From: Melioribacter roseus
Lineage (GTDB): Bacteria; Bacteroidota; Ignavibacteria; Ignavibacteriales; Melioribacteraceae
Assembly (NCBI GenBank): GCA_020722005.1
Contig: DYLP01000018.1
Location: 1-49,534, forward strand
Reading direction: 5' to 3'
Length of the DNA stretch: 49,534 bases
The stretch's first letter is position 1; every line of letters starts with the position of its first letter. Below are positions 19,301 through 28,542 of the stretch, piece by piece. The notes under the pieces are model-generated. The model had not been told where the DNA came from. It saw nothing but the letters and a program-made list of their open reading frames with translations, and made no database searches. The translations under genes and the position numbers were made by a program.

Positions 19301-20536
19301 TCAGAATTTATAATTCTTCGGAATTACTACGATGCCCGTTTCGGATACTTTGAATCGCTTTTTATCTTCTTCTGGATCGAAGCCGATTTCCGTGCCTTCG
19401 GGGATGTATACATTTTTATCGATAATAGCGCGTCTTATCCTCGAATACCTGCCGATGTTACAATTGTCCATTATAATCGAATCGGTAATGTATGTGTAAC
19501 TGTTAACCCTGACATTGAAACCGAGTATTGATCTTTCCACTAGACCTCCAGAAATTATCGTTCCATCTGTGATAAGCGAATTAATTGCGCGTCCGACTCG
19601 CTCGCCTTCGTGCGAAACTGTTTTGGCAGGGGGAAATTGTCTTTGCTCGGTTCTTAAGGGCCAGTGTGTATCGTAAAGATTAAAATGGGGATTAACGCTT
19701 ATTAAATCCATGCTCGCAGCATAATAGCTTTCTATTGTTCCTACGTCTACCCAATACGGTTCAGGTTTTTTATTCTCGTCTATAAAACGATAAGCCTTCA
19801 AATTATAGTTTTTCTTCAGCATATAAGGAATAACATGTTTACCGAAATCGAGGCTCGGTACTTTTTCTTCTTCCATATTGTACATCGCTTCTTTTAATGC
19901 TTTTACATTAAACACATAAATACCCATATTAACAAAACTTTGGTCTGGATTATTGGGAATTGTAGGCGGAGACTTCGGCTTTTCAATGAACGATTGAACT
20001 GCGTAATCTTCTGAAATTTGAATGACTCCGAACCTGTTCGCTTGATCTTTAGGAATATTTATAGCCGACAAAGTTAAATCGGCTTTCTTTTCGATGTGAT
20101 ACTGAATCATCTTTAGATAATCCATTTTGTAAATATGGTCACCCGATAATATCAATACCCAATCGTAAAGATGATCTTCAATCAAATTGAAGTTTTGAAA
20201 AATTGCATTTGCTGTCCCGAGATACCAATCGCTACTTTTTTTTAATTGTGGCGGAATTGAATAAATAAATTCACCCAGTTCGGGATTAAAGATATTCCAT
20301 GCTTCGTATAAGTGCCGATTCAGCGAATCGGATTTATACTGAGTAAGGACATAGATTTTTCTGAATCCCGAATTAAGGCAGTTCGACAATGTGAAGTCTA
20401 TGATTCTGTATTTCCCCCCGAAAGAAACCGAAGGCTTTGTGCGGTCCTTTGTCAATGGAAATAACCTTTCTCCCTGACCGCCTGCAAGAATCATGGTTAA
20501 GGTTTTTCTTAAAATTTCAGACCCGGTGTATGCCAT
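19301..20536 (-). CDS. glgC: Glucose-1-phosphate adenylyltransferase
   Basis: Makes ADP-glucose from ATP and glucose 1-phosphate, the committed step of bacterial glycogen synthesis. I choose the ATG at 20536 (411 residues), because GAGG lies 5 bases upstream; the ATG seven codons earlier (20557) has no ribosome site. The N-terminal nucleotidyltransferase domain shows MILAGGQGERLFPLT, RTKPSVSFGGKYRIIDFTL, LSGDHIYKMDY and FIEKPK; the C-terminal left-handed beta-helix carries the usual hexapeptide-like repeats (SIIMDNCNIG, IIDKNVYIPEGTEIG). Other glg genes are not in this window. Confidence 0.95.
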   Translation of the reverse strand: MAYTGSEILRKTLTMILAGGQGERLFPLTKDRTKPSVSFGGKYRIIDFTLSNCLNSGFRKIYVLTQYKSDSLNRHLYEAWNIFNPELGEFIYSIPPQLKKSSDWYLGTANAIFQNFNLIEDHLYDWVLILSGDHIYKMDYLKMIQYHIEKKADLTLSAINIPKDQANRFGVIQISEDYAVQSFIEKPKSPPTIPNNPDQSFVNMGIYVFNVKALKEAMYNMEEEKVPSLDFGKHVIPYMLKKNYNLKAYRFIDENKKPEPYWVDVGTIESYYAASMDLISVNPHFNLYDTHWPLRTEQRQFPPAKTVSHEGERVGRAINSLITDGTIISGGLVERSILGFNVRVNSYTYITDSIIMDNCNIGRYSRIRRAIIDKNVYIPEGTEIGFDPEEDKKRFKVSETGIVVIPKNYKF

Positions 20537-20640
20537 AGCTTCCTCGATAATTTGCATTAAAATATATCCAATTAATATTTGATTGGCAACGTCAGAAATA
20601 ATTAATTTTGTGTTAACACTAACTTATTTTTTCCGCCATA

Positions 20641-22308
20641 ATGAAAAAATTTCTGGTTCCGTTAATCATTCTTGCCATATTAGCTTTTATTCTGCTGATT
20701 GGCGCTTTTGTCTTTTTTCCGGAAATTCGGAGTTACAAATCGTTTTCTTTCTCAGATGACGATCTGGAGATACCACCAAAATCTTACATCGACGTTCTCC
20801 ATTATAATATTAAAATTAGCTTGCATCCAAAGGATAAATATATTACTGGAGAGACCGGAATTTTATTTCTTGTAAAATCGAAAGAAAATAAAGAATTGAA
20901 AATTGATTTCTATGAAAACATGCAGATAGATATTCTCAAACTCAACGGGAAGAAAGTAGAATTTGAAAGAGAGGATAACGAAATCATTATCGAATTAAAC
21001 AGCAGATTACCCGATACATCAAAACTCGAGATTAATTACAAAGGGACACCTCTTCAAAAAGGTTTCGGGTCGTTTAATTTCGAACACTTAGAAAATTCTT
21101 ATTTCGTTTATACAATGAACGAACCGACCTTTGCATCCACATGGTTTCCATGCAACGATCGTCCTAACGACAAAGCGCTGGTCGATATCTATATCGAGAA
21201 CGATTCAAATTATGTTTCGCTTTCCAATGGTAAGTTGATTAAGATCAATAAAAATGCTGATAAAAAAATTTATCACTGGAAAACATATTATCCAATTTCT
21301 ACTTATTTGATCGCTATTTATTCGGGGGATTATCAATCATATTTTACTAATTATATTTCTTCGAGTGGCGACACGGTCAACCTTCAATACTATTCACTTG
21401 GGGATAATTTTGAAAAAGCTTTGAAAGATTTCGAAGACCATCCAAATTACCTGAAGATTTTCGAAAAATTGTTCGGCGCTTATCCGTTTACAAAAGAAAA
21501 GTATGCCGTTGCGGAATTTTTATGGAAATACGGAGCTATGGAGCATCAAACTCTTACTGGTATTGGTTCTAATTTTATAACGGGCAGAAAGTTCTTCCAG
21601 GATATGCTGATTCACGAACTGGCTCATCACTGGTGGGGAAATGCAGTAAGCCCTTCCACCTGGAAGGATATCTGGCTTAATGAAGGTTTTGCAACTTATT
21701 CCGAAGCTCTTTACTGGGAAGCTAAGGCAGGAAAATCTGCACTCATTTCTACAATGAATTCAAAGATAACTGATTTCAACGATACACCTCTCTATAATCC
21801 CGGTCTTAGATTATTTAGCAGAACTGTCTACGATAAAGGCGCCTGGGTACTTCATATGCTGAGAAATGAAATCGGCGACAGCCTATTTTTTGCTTCTCTC
21901 AGGAATTACTTGAATAAATATAAATATAAGAACGCATCCACCAGAGATTTTCAAAACATTTGCGAAACAACAGCTGGAATAGATCTCGATTACTTTTTTA
22001 ATCAATGGGTTTACGAAGGCAAAGGCATAATTGAAACCAGAATTAGATGGGAAAGTCATAAAAGCGGGGATAAGTACAGGAACAAAATTCTTGTCGAACA
22101 GTTACAAAGTGGTTACAAAAATTACATATTTCCGCTGCAATTAAAATTGACCGGGGGAAAAGAATCGGACTCTAAACTTGAAAAACTCTATATCGACAAA
22201 AGTATCAAGTATTTTGAAGTGATTACTAATTTCGAACCTGCTGAAATAATTTTAGATCCTGAATCCAAATTACTTGCTAAGTTTACGGTAGATAAGAAAA
22301 ATGATTAA
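20641..22308 (+). CDS. M1-family zinc metallopeptidase
   Basis: Aminopeptidase N-like enzyme, 555 residues, with an N-terminal membrane helix (about 5-28) placing the catalytic part outside the cytoplasm. The M1 hallmarks are intact: substrate-anchoring GAMEH, the zinc site HELAH (His325, Glu326, His329) and the third ligand Glu348 in NEGF. It has the beta-saddle and thermolysin-like domains, but lacks the large C-terminal helical domain of full-size aminopeptidase N (about 850 residues). It overlaps lpxH by 8 bp, so the two are translated from one message. The peptide substrates are unknown. Confidence 0.9.
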   Translation: MKKFLVPLIILAILAFILLIGAFVFFPEIRSYKSFSFSDDDLEIPPKSYIDVLHYNIKISLHPKDKYITGETGILFLVKSKENKELKIDFYENMQIDILKLNGKKVEFEREDNEIIIELNSRLPDTSKLEINYKGTPLQKGFGSFNFEHLENSYFVYTMNEPTFASTWFPCNDRPNDKALVDIYIENDSNYVSLSNGKLIKINKNADKKIYHWKTYYPISTYLIAIYSGDYQSYFTNYISSSGDTVNLQYYSLGDNFEKALKDFEDHPNYLKIFEKLFGAYPFTKEKYAVAEFLWKYGAMEHQTLTGIGSNFITGRKFFQDMLIHELAHHWWGNAVSPSTWKDIWLNEGFATYSEALYWEAKAGKSALISTMNSKITDFNDTPLYNPGLRLFSRTVYDKGAWVLHMLRNEIGDSLFFASLRNYLNKYKYKNASTRDFQNICETTAGIDLDYFFNQWVYEGKGIIETRIRWESHKSGDKYRNKILVEQLQSGYKNYIFPLQLKLTGGKESDSKLEKLYIDKSIKYFEVITNFEPAEIILDPESKLLAKFTVDKKND

Positions 22309-23023
22309 TTCCACCTATTTTTTTATATCGGACGTTCATCTTGGTCTCGGCTTAAAAGAGAAAGAAAAAGAAAAAGAAGAAAAATTAGTTAAGCTAATTA
22401 ATCATGCTGTTGAAAACTGTGACGAACTTTTTATCCTTGGCGACCTGTTCGATTATTGGTTTGAATACAAGCGTGTAATTCAGAAAGGATATTATAAAAC
22501 GCTCGCAGCATTGATTGAATTTTCCGAATCCGGTAAAAAGATTCATTATTTTATCGGGAATCACGATTTTCTCCACCGAAACTTTTTTCGTGAGGAAATT
22601 GGAGCAATTTTATACGAAGAACCTGCGGCTTTTATATTGAATAATAAAAAATTTTACATCGGACACGGGGATGGATTGCTACCGAATGATTCGGGTTACA
22701 GAGTTCTTAAGTGGATTTTAAGAAATAAATTTTTACAGCGACTCTATTCCGCCATTCATCCTGACCTCGGCATCAAAATTGCTAGCAGAACAAGTAAAAC
22801 AAGCAGAACATATACTTCGAAAAAGGATTATGGCAAGAACGACGGTCTTATCGATACAGCGAAACAAAAAATTGACGAAGGTTACGATTACGTACTCTTC
22901 GGGCACACCCACATTCGATCCGAGCTCGAGTATAAAAAAGGGAAATATATTAATCTCGGCTCGTGGCTCGATAAACCTTGTTACGGCAAATTCATCGATA
23001 CATTTCAAATAATCGATTGGTAA
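22301..23023 (+). CDS. lpxH: UDP-2,3-diacylglucosamine diphosphatase
   Basis: Metallophosphoesterase of lipid A synthesis that hydrolyses UDP-2,3-diacylglucosamine to lipid X and UMP at the inner membrane. The 240-residue protein has the calcineurin-like metal motifs in order: SDVHLG (Asp11, His13), GDLFD (Asp48), GNHD (Asn87, His88), a GHGDG site and GHTHI near the C-terminus. Size fits LpxH or its relative LpxG-like enzymes; Bacteroidota homologues are usually annotated LpxH. It overlaps the peptidase gene by 8 bp and is followed 3 bp later by the class A PBP gene, so all three are probably one operon for envelope building. A generic metallophosphoesterase is the alternative. Confidence 0.85.
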   Translation: MINSTYFFISDVHLGLGLKEKEKEKEEKLVKLINHAVENCDELFILGDLFDYWFEYKRVIQKGYYKTLAALIEFSESGKKIHYFIGNHDFLHRNFFREEIGAILYEEPAAFILNNKKFYIGHGDGLLPNDSGYRVLKWILRNKFLQRLYSAIHPDLGIKIASRTSKTSRTYTSKKDYGKNDGLIDTAKQKIDEGYDYVLFGHTHIRSELEYKKGKYINLGSWLDKPCYGKFIDTFQIIDW

Positions 23024-23026
23024 GTT

Positions 23027-25303
23027 ATGGCTAAAACTATTAAGAAAAAAAGAAAAACACCAAGATATTTATTCATTTTATCAGGTTTTATCCTCCTTGC
23101 TTCTTTAATTCTTTTTATTCAGTACATAATTGAAGGTCTTCCGTCTCTTGAGGAGCTCGAAAATCCAAGACCAGAGCTTGCAAGCAATGTTTACAGCAGT
23201 GACGGTGTTTTAATAGGACAATTTTTTAAAGAAAATAGAATTGAAGTAAGTATAAAAAACATTCCGCCGCATGTAATTCAAGCCCTGATAGCAACGGAGG
23301 ACAGGAAATTTTATGACCATTGGGGAGTGGACCTCGAAAGATTTATAAAAGCAATGATTAAAAATGTTCTTTTGGGAAGGAGAGAAGGCGCCAGTACAAT
23401 CACTCAACAGTTAGCAAAAAATCTGTATGATCTCAAGATTCAAAACGAAACTCTTTTTGATACTGGAATAAGAAAAATTAGAGAGTGGATTACAGCGGTT
23501 CAGATCGAAAAGAATTACACTAAAGACGAAATACTTGAGATGTATTTAAATGTCCAATGGTTTGGTCACGGAGCATACGGCATCGGTATGGCTTCGAAAA
23601 TTTATTTTGACAAAAACGTTCAGGAGCTTACCGTACCAGAGGCTGCAATGCTGGTGGCTATTCTGAAATCGTGGATTTATTACGATCCCTATAATCGTTA
23701 CGAACGTGCTCTGCAACGTCGTAACCTGGTAATGGAAAAAATGGTTGAAATGGGCTACCTGAGTAAAGAAGATTACGAAAAATTTAAACTGAAGCCGATA
23801 AGATTATCGTACGAAAAAATAAAAAATGGTATCAGAAGTACAATTGCTCCTCACTTTCTGGAACATATTAGAAGACAGATGGAAAAGATTGCAGCCAAAT
23901 ACGGCTATGATTTATACAGGGACGGTTTGAATATCTATACTACACTTGATAGCAGAATGCAGGAAATAGCAAATAAAGCCGTAGAATTGCATTTGAATGA
24001 TTTCCAAAAACAGTTCGACAGAAGCTGGAAATGGAGCGAATACAAAGGGGACATAAATGAACTTATTGACAAAGCAATTCGGAACAGGATAGAATATAAA
24101 ACTGCTCAGAATTCCGAGGCAAGAAAAGAAGTTTACAACAGATTCAAATACGACAGGGAATTTGTCGATTCGGTTAAGAAAGCTGCTACGCGTATAGAAG
24201 TTGGTTTTGTAGTTCTTGACGTTAAAACAGGTGAAATAAAAGCAATGGTCGGAGGACGCAATCAGAGATTTCTTTACGGCTTAAATCACGTAACTCAAAT
24301 AAAAAGACAGCCCGGCTCTGCTTTTAAACCAATTATTTATTCTGTTGCCATCGATAACGGTCTTTATCCAGCATACCCGATATTGAATCAACCTTTTAAT
24401 TACAATGGATGGAGTCCTCGTAATTTCGATTTATCAACAGGAGGATTTACAACTTTGAGAACAGGACTGGCGCAATCTATAAACATAGTTGCTGCCAGAT
24501 TGATAATTGAAGATTATGCGCCGCTCTGGAAAATCGGTCTTTTTGCCGAAAAGATGGGTATTAAAAGTAAACTCGATTTATTCCCATCGATAGCACTTGG
24601 GACTTCGCTTGTTTCTCCTATGGAACTAACAACAGCTTTTGCAACTTTAGCCAACCGTGGTATCTATAACGAACCGATATCGATTCTAAGGATAGAAGAT
24701 AAAGACGGTATTCTCATCGATAAGTTCACCTCCGAAACCCGGGAAGCAATTCCCGAAGAGACTGCCTATTTGGTAACGGACATGATGCGAACCGCCATTG
24801 ATAAAGGCACTGGAGTTGCAATTAGATATCGCTTTAATTTCCAGCGACCCGCTGCTGGTAAAACTGGTACTACACAGGATTATGCCGACGCCTGGTTTAT
24901 CGGTTTTACGCCACAACTGGCTGCTGGTGCCTGGGTCGGTTTTGACGATCAACAGGTTTCCTTTACAGGTGACTACGGTCAGGGCGCAAGAGCCGCTCTC
25001 CCCATTTGGGCAATTTTTATGCATGACGTTTATCAACAGCTCGATCTGCCCCTTGAAGATTTTCAAATGCCTGAAAATGGTAATATCGTTACTGTCAATT
25101 ATTGCAGAGAATCGATATTTGAACTTGGTAACCCAAGACTTTATTCAAGAGAGTGCAGGAACGGAATCTATACGGATATATCGAACGTTCGGGATATCCC
25201 GGGTACTTACGATTCAATGCGCCATAACTATGTAAAAATACCAGCGAAACATGCTATAAAAGATACATCACAAACAAAAGATTCCGTTTCTATTTTTCGA
25301 TAA
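23027..25303 (+). CDS. Class A penicillin-binding protein 1A
   Basis: Bifunctional peptidoglycan synthase, 758 residues. After a short basic cytoplasmic tail and one membrane helix (about 13-35) comes the GT51 glycosyltransferase (catalytic Glu91 in ATEDRKFYDHWG, then REGASTITQQLAKNL and EMYLNVQWFGHGAYGIG). The transpeptidase has SAFK with Ser431 and Lys434, an SIN-type second motif (QSINIVA) and KTGT at 612-615. The spacer carries the usual linker. The last 80 residues include two Cys (YCRES, SREC), possibly paired in the periplasm. It belongs to the PBP1A group by organisation. It follows lpxH by 3 bp and precedes tRNA-Leu. Confidence 0.95.
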   Translation: MAKTIKKKRKTPRYLFILSGFILLASLILFIQYIIEGLPSLEELENPRPELASNVYSSDGVLIGQFFKENRIEVSIKNIPPHVIQALIATEDRKFYDHWGVDLERFIKAMIKNVLLGRREGASTITQQLAKNLYDLKIQNETLFDTGIRKIREWITAVQIEKNYTKDEILEMYLNVQWFGHGAYGIGMASKIYFDKNVQELTVPEAAMLVAILKSWIYYDPYNRYERALQRRNLVMEKMVEMGYLSKEDYEKFKLKPIRLSYEKIKNGIRSTIAPHFLEHIRRQMEKIAAKYGYDLYRDGLNIYTTLDSRMQEIANKAVELHLNDFQKQFDRSWKWSEYKGDINELIDKAIRNRIEYKTAQNSEARKEVYNRFKYDREFVDSVKKAATRIEVGFVVLDVKTGEIKAMVGGRNQRFLYGLNHVTQIKRQPGSAFKPIIYSVAIDNGLYPAYPILNQPFNYNGWSPRNFDLSTGGFTTLRTGLAQSINIVAARLIIEDYAPLWKIGLFAEKMGIKSKLDLFPSIALGTSLVSPMELTTAFATLANRGIYNEPISILRIEDKDGILIDKFTSETREAIPEETAYLVTDMMRTAIDKGTGVAIRYRFNFQRPAAGKTGTTQDYADAWFIGFTPQLAAGAWVGFDDQQVSFTGDYGQGARAALPIWAIFMHDVYQQLDLPLEDFQMPENGNIVTVNYCRESIFELGNPRLYSRECRNGIYTDISNVRDIPGTYDSMRHNYVKIPAKHAIKDTSQTKDSVSIFR

Positions 25304-25331
25304 ATTTTTTACATTTAGTTCCGTAATTTTT

Positions 25332-25418
25332 GCCCGGATGGTGGAATTGGTAGACACGCTAGCTTCAGGAGCTAGTTGGCTTACGCCAGTGCAGGTTCGA
25401 GTCCTGTTCCGGGCACCA
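25332..25418 (+). tRNA. tRNA-Leu (anticodon CAG)
   Basis: The acceptor stem GCCCGGA/TTCCGGGC, D arm, long variable arm (TTGGCTTACGCCAG) and T arm GGTTCGAGTCC are present. The anticodon stem GCTAGC/GCTAG frames the loop TTCAGGA, giving anticodon CAG. The 3' CCA is encoded (25416-25418). Confidence 0.97.
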
Positions 25419-25495
25419 ATTCTTAAGTTAATCACCACTTTATTTATTATTCCTGAAAAATTCGCTATCTTGTCTTATCATAATTTCGATGCAGT

Positions 25496-26371
25496 GTGAT
25501 TAATAAAATAATTGAAAGCGAGTATATAAAGGCGCTCGAATTTACCCGGAAGCACTATGAAAATTTTCCAGTAGCCTCTTTTCTTTTATCTCCGCACCTG
25601 CGTAAACATATTGCAATAATCTATAAATTTGCACGCATGGCTGATGATATTGCCGACGAAGGCGATACCGAAATGGCAGAAAGACTTGAGAATCTACGAT
25701 TTTACCGTCTGAAATTTTCAAATGCTCTTGGAGGCAATTATAACGATAATTTCTGGGCGGCTCTCGATAACACGATCAAAAGTTTTAACCTTTCAGAAAA
25801 AAATTTTTTTAATTTGCTAACCGCTTTTGAACTGGATATAACTATTAATCGATTTAATTCTTTTGATGATATTCTGGGATATTGCTCAAACTCTGCCAAC
25901 CCAGTCGGAAGAATTGTCCTCGAATTGTTCGGTATTCGCGATGATAATTTATTCGACTATTCAGATTCAATTTGCACTGGTTTACAATTGACCAACTTTT
26001 ATCAGGATATTTCAATTGATTACATGAAGGATAGACTATATATTCCGCTCGATGAAATGAAAAAATTTCAACTTGATCAAGGTAAATTACTTATCCTAAA
26101 TGACGAAGAAAAAGTCAGATTCAAAGAATTGATGAAAATACAAGTCGAGAGGAATAGAAAATTTTATGAAAATGGCAAGAATCTAATCCCGGCGCTCAGA
26201 AATCACCCGAATGCTACGGGAGGTTTAATTTATCAATTGAAACTAACGATCTTAGGCGGCAATAAAATTCTGGATTATATTGAAAAGAATCATTATGATA
26301 CAATTGAAAAAAGACCGACTTTGAAAGTTTACGATTTTATACTATTATTTTTTAGAGCATTATTCAAATGA
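25496..26371 (+). CDS. hpnC: Squalene/phytoene synthase-like protein HpnC
   Basis: In the three-enzyme HpnCDE route, HpnD makes presqualene diphosphate from farnesyl diphosphate, HpnC converts it to hydroxysqualene, and HpnE reduces that to squalene. This 291-residue protein has both aspartate motifs of trans-isoprenyl synthases: MADDIADEGD (about 49-57) and QLTNFYQDISIDYMKDRLYIP. The start is GTG. It overlaps the next gene by 4 bp (ATGA) and is adjacent to a second synthase and an FAD desaturase, the diagnostic hpnC-hpnD-hpnE order. HpnC identity rests on that context and on divergence from the partner. Confidence 0.85.
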   Translation: MINKIIESEYIKALEFTRKHYENFPVASFLLSPHLRKHIAIIYKFARMADDIADEGDTEMAERLENLRFYRLKFSNALGGNYNDNFWAALDNTIKSFNLSEKNFFNLLTAFELDITINRFNSFDDILGYCSNSANPVGRIVLELFGIRDDNLFDYSDSICTGLQLTNFYQDISIDYMKDRLYIPLDEMKKFQLDQGKLLILNDEEKVRFKELMKIQVERNRKFYENGKNLIPALRNHPNATGGLIYQLKLTILGGNKILDYIEKNHYDTIEKRPTLKVYDFILLFFRALFK

Positions 26372-27210
26372 AAGACGAAACCAGACAAATAGCACAAAAA
26401 AGCAGGAGTAGTTTTTATTATGCATTCTCTCTGCTCGAATCAGAAAAGCGGGATGCAATGAATGCAGTTTATGCTTTTTGTAGAACAACAGACGATATTG
26501 TTGACGAAACAACTGACCCTGATGATATTAAATACGAAAAATTAAGAACGTGGCGTCTGGAATTCGAAAAAGGATTGCGCGGCTGTTCGAACTATCCTCT
26601 TCTCAATAAATTAAATCTGATTATAAGAAGATTCAATATCCCGGTTGAACCCTTCTTCGAGTTAATTGAAGGGATGGAAATGGATTTACAAAAGAAAAGT
26701 TATCTCCGTTTTGAAGACCTGCTTCAGTATTGTTACAGAGTAGCCTCAACCGTAGGACTAATGTGTATCGAAATATTTGGATATAAAAATCGCTCCGCAA
26801 AAGATTATGCTGTTAATCTCGGTATTGCATTACAGTTAACTAATATTATCCGTGATGTAGGTAAAGACGTTGAAAACGACAGGATCTATATACCTAAACA
26901 TGACCTTGATAAATTTGACTATTCAATTGACGACCTGAGGAGAAAAAAATATAACGATAAATTTGTTCAATTAATGAAATACGAAAGTTGCCGCGCTGAA
27001 TATTATTTCCAAAAAGCAAATAACTCTCTGGATTTCGAAGATAAACCTATGATGTTTCCAGCCCGAGCAATGCAGCATATTTACGAAAAGTTATTAAGAA
27101 AAATTCAAAAAGCTAACTACGACGTCCTGAACAATAATATCAAAGTTTCTTCAACTGAAAAAATTGCCCTTTCTTTAGGAACGTGGTTAAAGTATAATCT
27201 CGTTTATTGA
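26368..27210 (+). CDS. hpnD: Presqualene diphosphate synthase HpnD
   Basis: Condenses two farnesyl diphosphates to presqualene diphosphate. The 280-residue protein carries the two magnesium-binding motifs FCRTTDDIVDE (Asp42, Asp43, Asp46) and LQLTNIIRDVGKDVENDRIYIP-like sequence, plus the conserved CYRVASTVGLMCIEIFGY stretch of the family. It is the middle gene of the hpnCDE operon, overlapping hpnC by 4 bp; hpnE starts 2 bp after its stop. A phytoene synthase role is the alternative if no hopanoid or sterol pathway exists in the genome. Confidence 0.87.
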   Translation: MKDETRQIAQKSRSSFYYAFSLLESEKRDAMNAVYAFCRTTDDIVDETTDPDDIKYEKLRTWRLEFEKGLRGCSNYPLLNKLNLIIRRFNIPVEPFFELIEGMEMDLQKKSYLRFEDLLQYCYRVASTVGLMCIEIFGYKNRSAKDYAVNLGIALQLTNIIRDVGKDVENDRIYIPKHDLDKFDYSIDDLRRKKYNDKFVQLMKYESCRAEYYFQKANNSLDFEDKPMMFPARAMQHIYEKLLRKIQKANYDVLNNNIKVSSTEKIALSLGTWLKYNLVY

Positions 27211-27212
27211 TT

Positions 27213-28508
27213 ATGAAAATTATTGTAGTAGGCGGAGGACTAACCGGTCTAGCCGCTTCTGTTTTTCTTTCTGAAAAAGGTTTCAATGTTACTCTGCTCG
27301 AAGCTTCTCCGAGATTGGGCGGCAGAGCTTATTCAATTTACAACGCTAAATCTTACATCGAATACGACAACGGGCAGCATTTATTAATGGGATGTTACCG
27401 GTCTACAATTCGTTTCCTGAAAATTATTGGCGCTCAAGCAGAAATAAAATCTATGCCACTAAAAGTGCCGTTCATCACGCCGAATAGCAAAATATCATAT
27501 CTAAGAGCGGTAGACGATTTTTACCCGCTGAATTTAATCGATGCAATTTTGAATTTTTCGACGGTAAATTGGAAAAGTCGCATAAGAATTCTTGAACTTA
27601 TGTTAAAAGTTAAATTTGATAAAGGTAATTCAGAACAGAATGAGAGTGTTTATCAATGGTTAAAAGAAAATCGTCAAACCGAAGAGTCAATTGAATATTT
27701 CTGGCAGGTATTGTGCATAGGCGCATTGAATTCAGATATAAAAAAATCTTCAGCTCTGATATTTAAAAATGTTCTCAGAAAAATATTCTTTTCTGGCACT
27801 GATGGATACAAATTTATTCTTCCCCGCAAAAATTTAAGGACAATGTATATCGACAAATCAATGAACTTTATTTTATCAAATGGCGGCACGATTAACATGT
27901 CTGAACGTCTACTCGAATGCGGTATTGAAGAAGGGGTAATTAAAAAGATTATTACAACTCGTAAAATTTATGATAATTTTGATTCAGTAGTTTTTGCAAT
28001 ACCAGCGCATGCCTTTCATAAAATAAAATTTACGGGACATCAATTAAAAAATATTCCAGCATTTGAATATTCTCCTATATTAAACATTCATCTTTTTTTA
28101 AAAGAAAATCCTTTCACTGAACCATACTATGCTTTGCTTGGGACAGATTTCCACTGGCTTTTTAATCACGGCAGGTATGTATCGATTACCAGCAGCTCTG
28201 CAGAAAAATTAATAAAAAAAAATAATACAGATTTGTTATCTGAATTATACTCGAATTTAGAATTATTTTTTCCTATATTTAACAGGAAGTTAGTGCATAA
28301 TGTTAAGGTTATGAAAGAAAAGAGAGCAACATTTGTTCCAGCAAATGGAAGATTGAAGAATAGCGTTTTTGATTCGGATATAAAAAATTTGTTTATAGGA
28401 GGCGATTGGACAATACCAGAGCTTCCAGCAACGATTGAAAGCGCCGTTCTGAGTGCAGAAATAATTTCTCGTAAAATTGAAAATTTATATCGAGTAAACG
28501 GTCGTTAG
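27213..28508 (+). CDS. hpnE: Squalene-associated FAD-dependent desaturase HpnE
   Basis: Flavin amine-oxidase-like enzyme that completes squalene formation from hydroxysqualene. The ATG at 27213 (431 residues) is preferred over a TTG two codons upstream (27207). The N-terminal dinucleotide fold reads VVGGGLTGLAASVFLSEKGF then EASPRLGGRAYS; a FAD-contacting C-terminal block reads LFIGGDWTIPELPATIESAV. Overall it resembles carotenoid desaturases, which is why the neighbouring synthases matter for the call. No squalene-hopene cyclase follows; the next gene is citrate synthase. Confidence 0.87.
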   Translation: MKIIVVGGGLTGLAASVFLSEKGFNVTLLEASPRLGGRAYSIYNAKSYIEYDNGQHLLMGCYRSTIRFLKIIGAQAEIKSMPLKVPFITPNSKISYLRAVDDFYPLNLIDAILNFSTVNWKSRIRILELMLKVKFDKGNSEQNESVYQWLKENRQTEESIEYFWQVLCIGALNSDIKKSSALIFKNVLRKIFFSGTDGYKFILPRKNLRTMYIDKSMNFILSNGGTINMSERLLECGIEEGVIKKIITTRKIYDNFDSVVFAIPAHAFHKIKFTGHQLKNIPAFEYSPILNIHLFLKENPFTEPYYALLGTDFHWLFNHGRYVSITSSSAEKLIKKNNTDLLSELYSNLELFFPIFNRKLVHNVKVMKEKRATFVPANGRLKNSVFDSDIKNLFIGGDWTIPELPATIESAVLSAEIISRKIENLYRVNGR

Positions 28509-28542
28509 TGAATAAAACACTCAAATAAAATACGGAGGGATT

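Noticed and set aside
22301-22308. Overlap of the M1 peptidase and lpxH frames as a frameshift or fusion
   Set aside because: Both proteins have complete, normal termini; this is ordinary translational overlap.
22355-22386. AAAGAG/AAAAG purine-rich run encoding KEKEKEKEEK in lpxH as a slippage hotspot
   Set aside because: It is in frame and encodes a charged loop between metal motifs; no evidence of length variation from one sequence.
25332-25418. tRNA-Leu as an integration site for a mobile element
   Set aside because: No integrase, no repeated tRNA 3' end and ordinary core genes on both sides.
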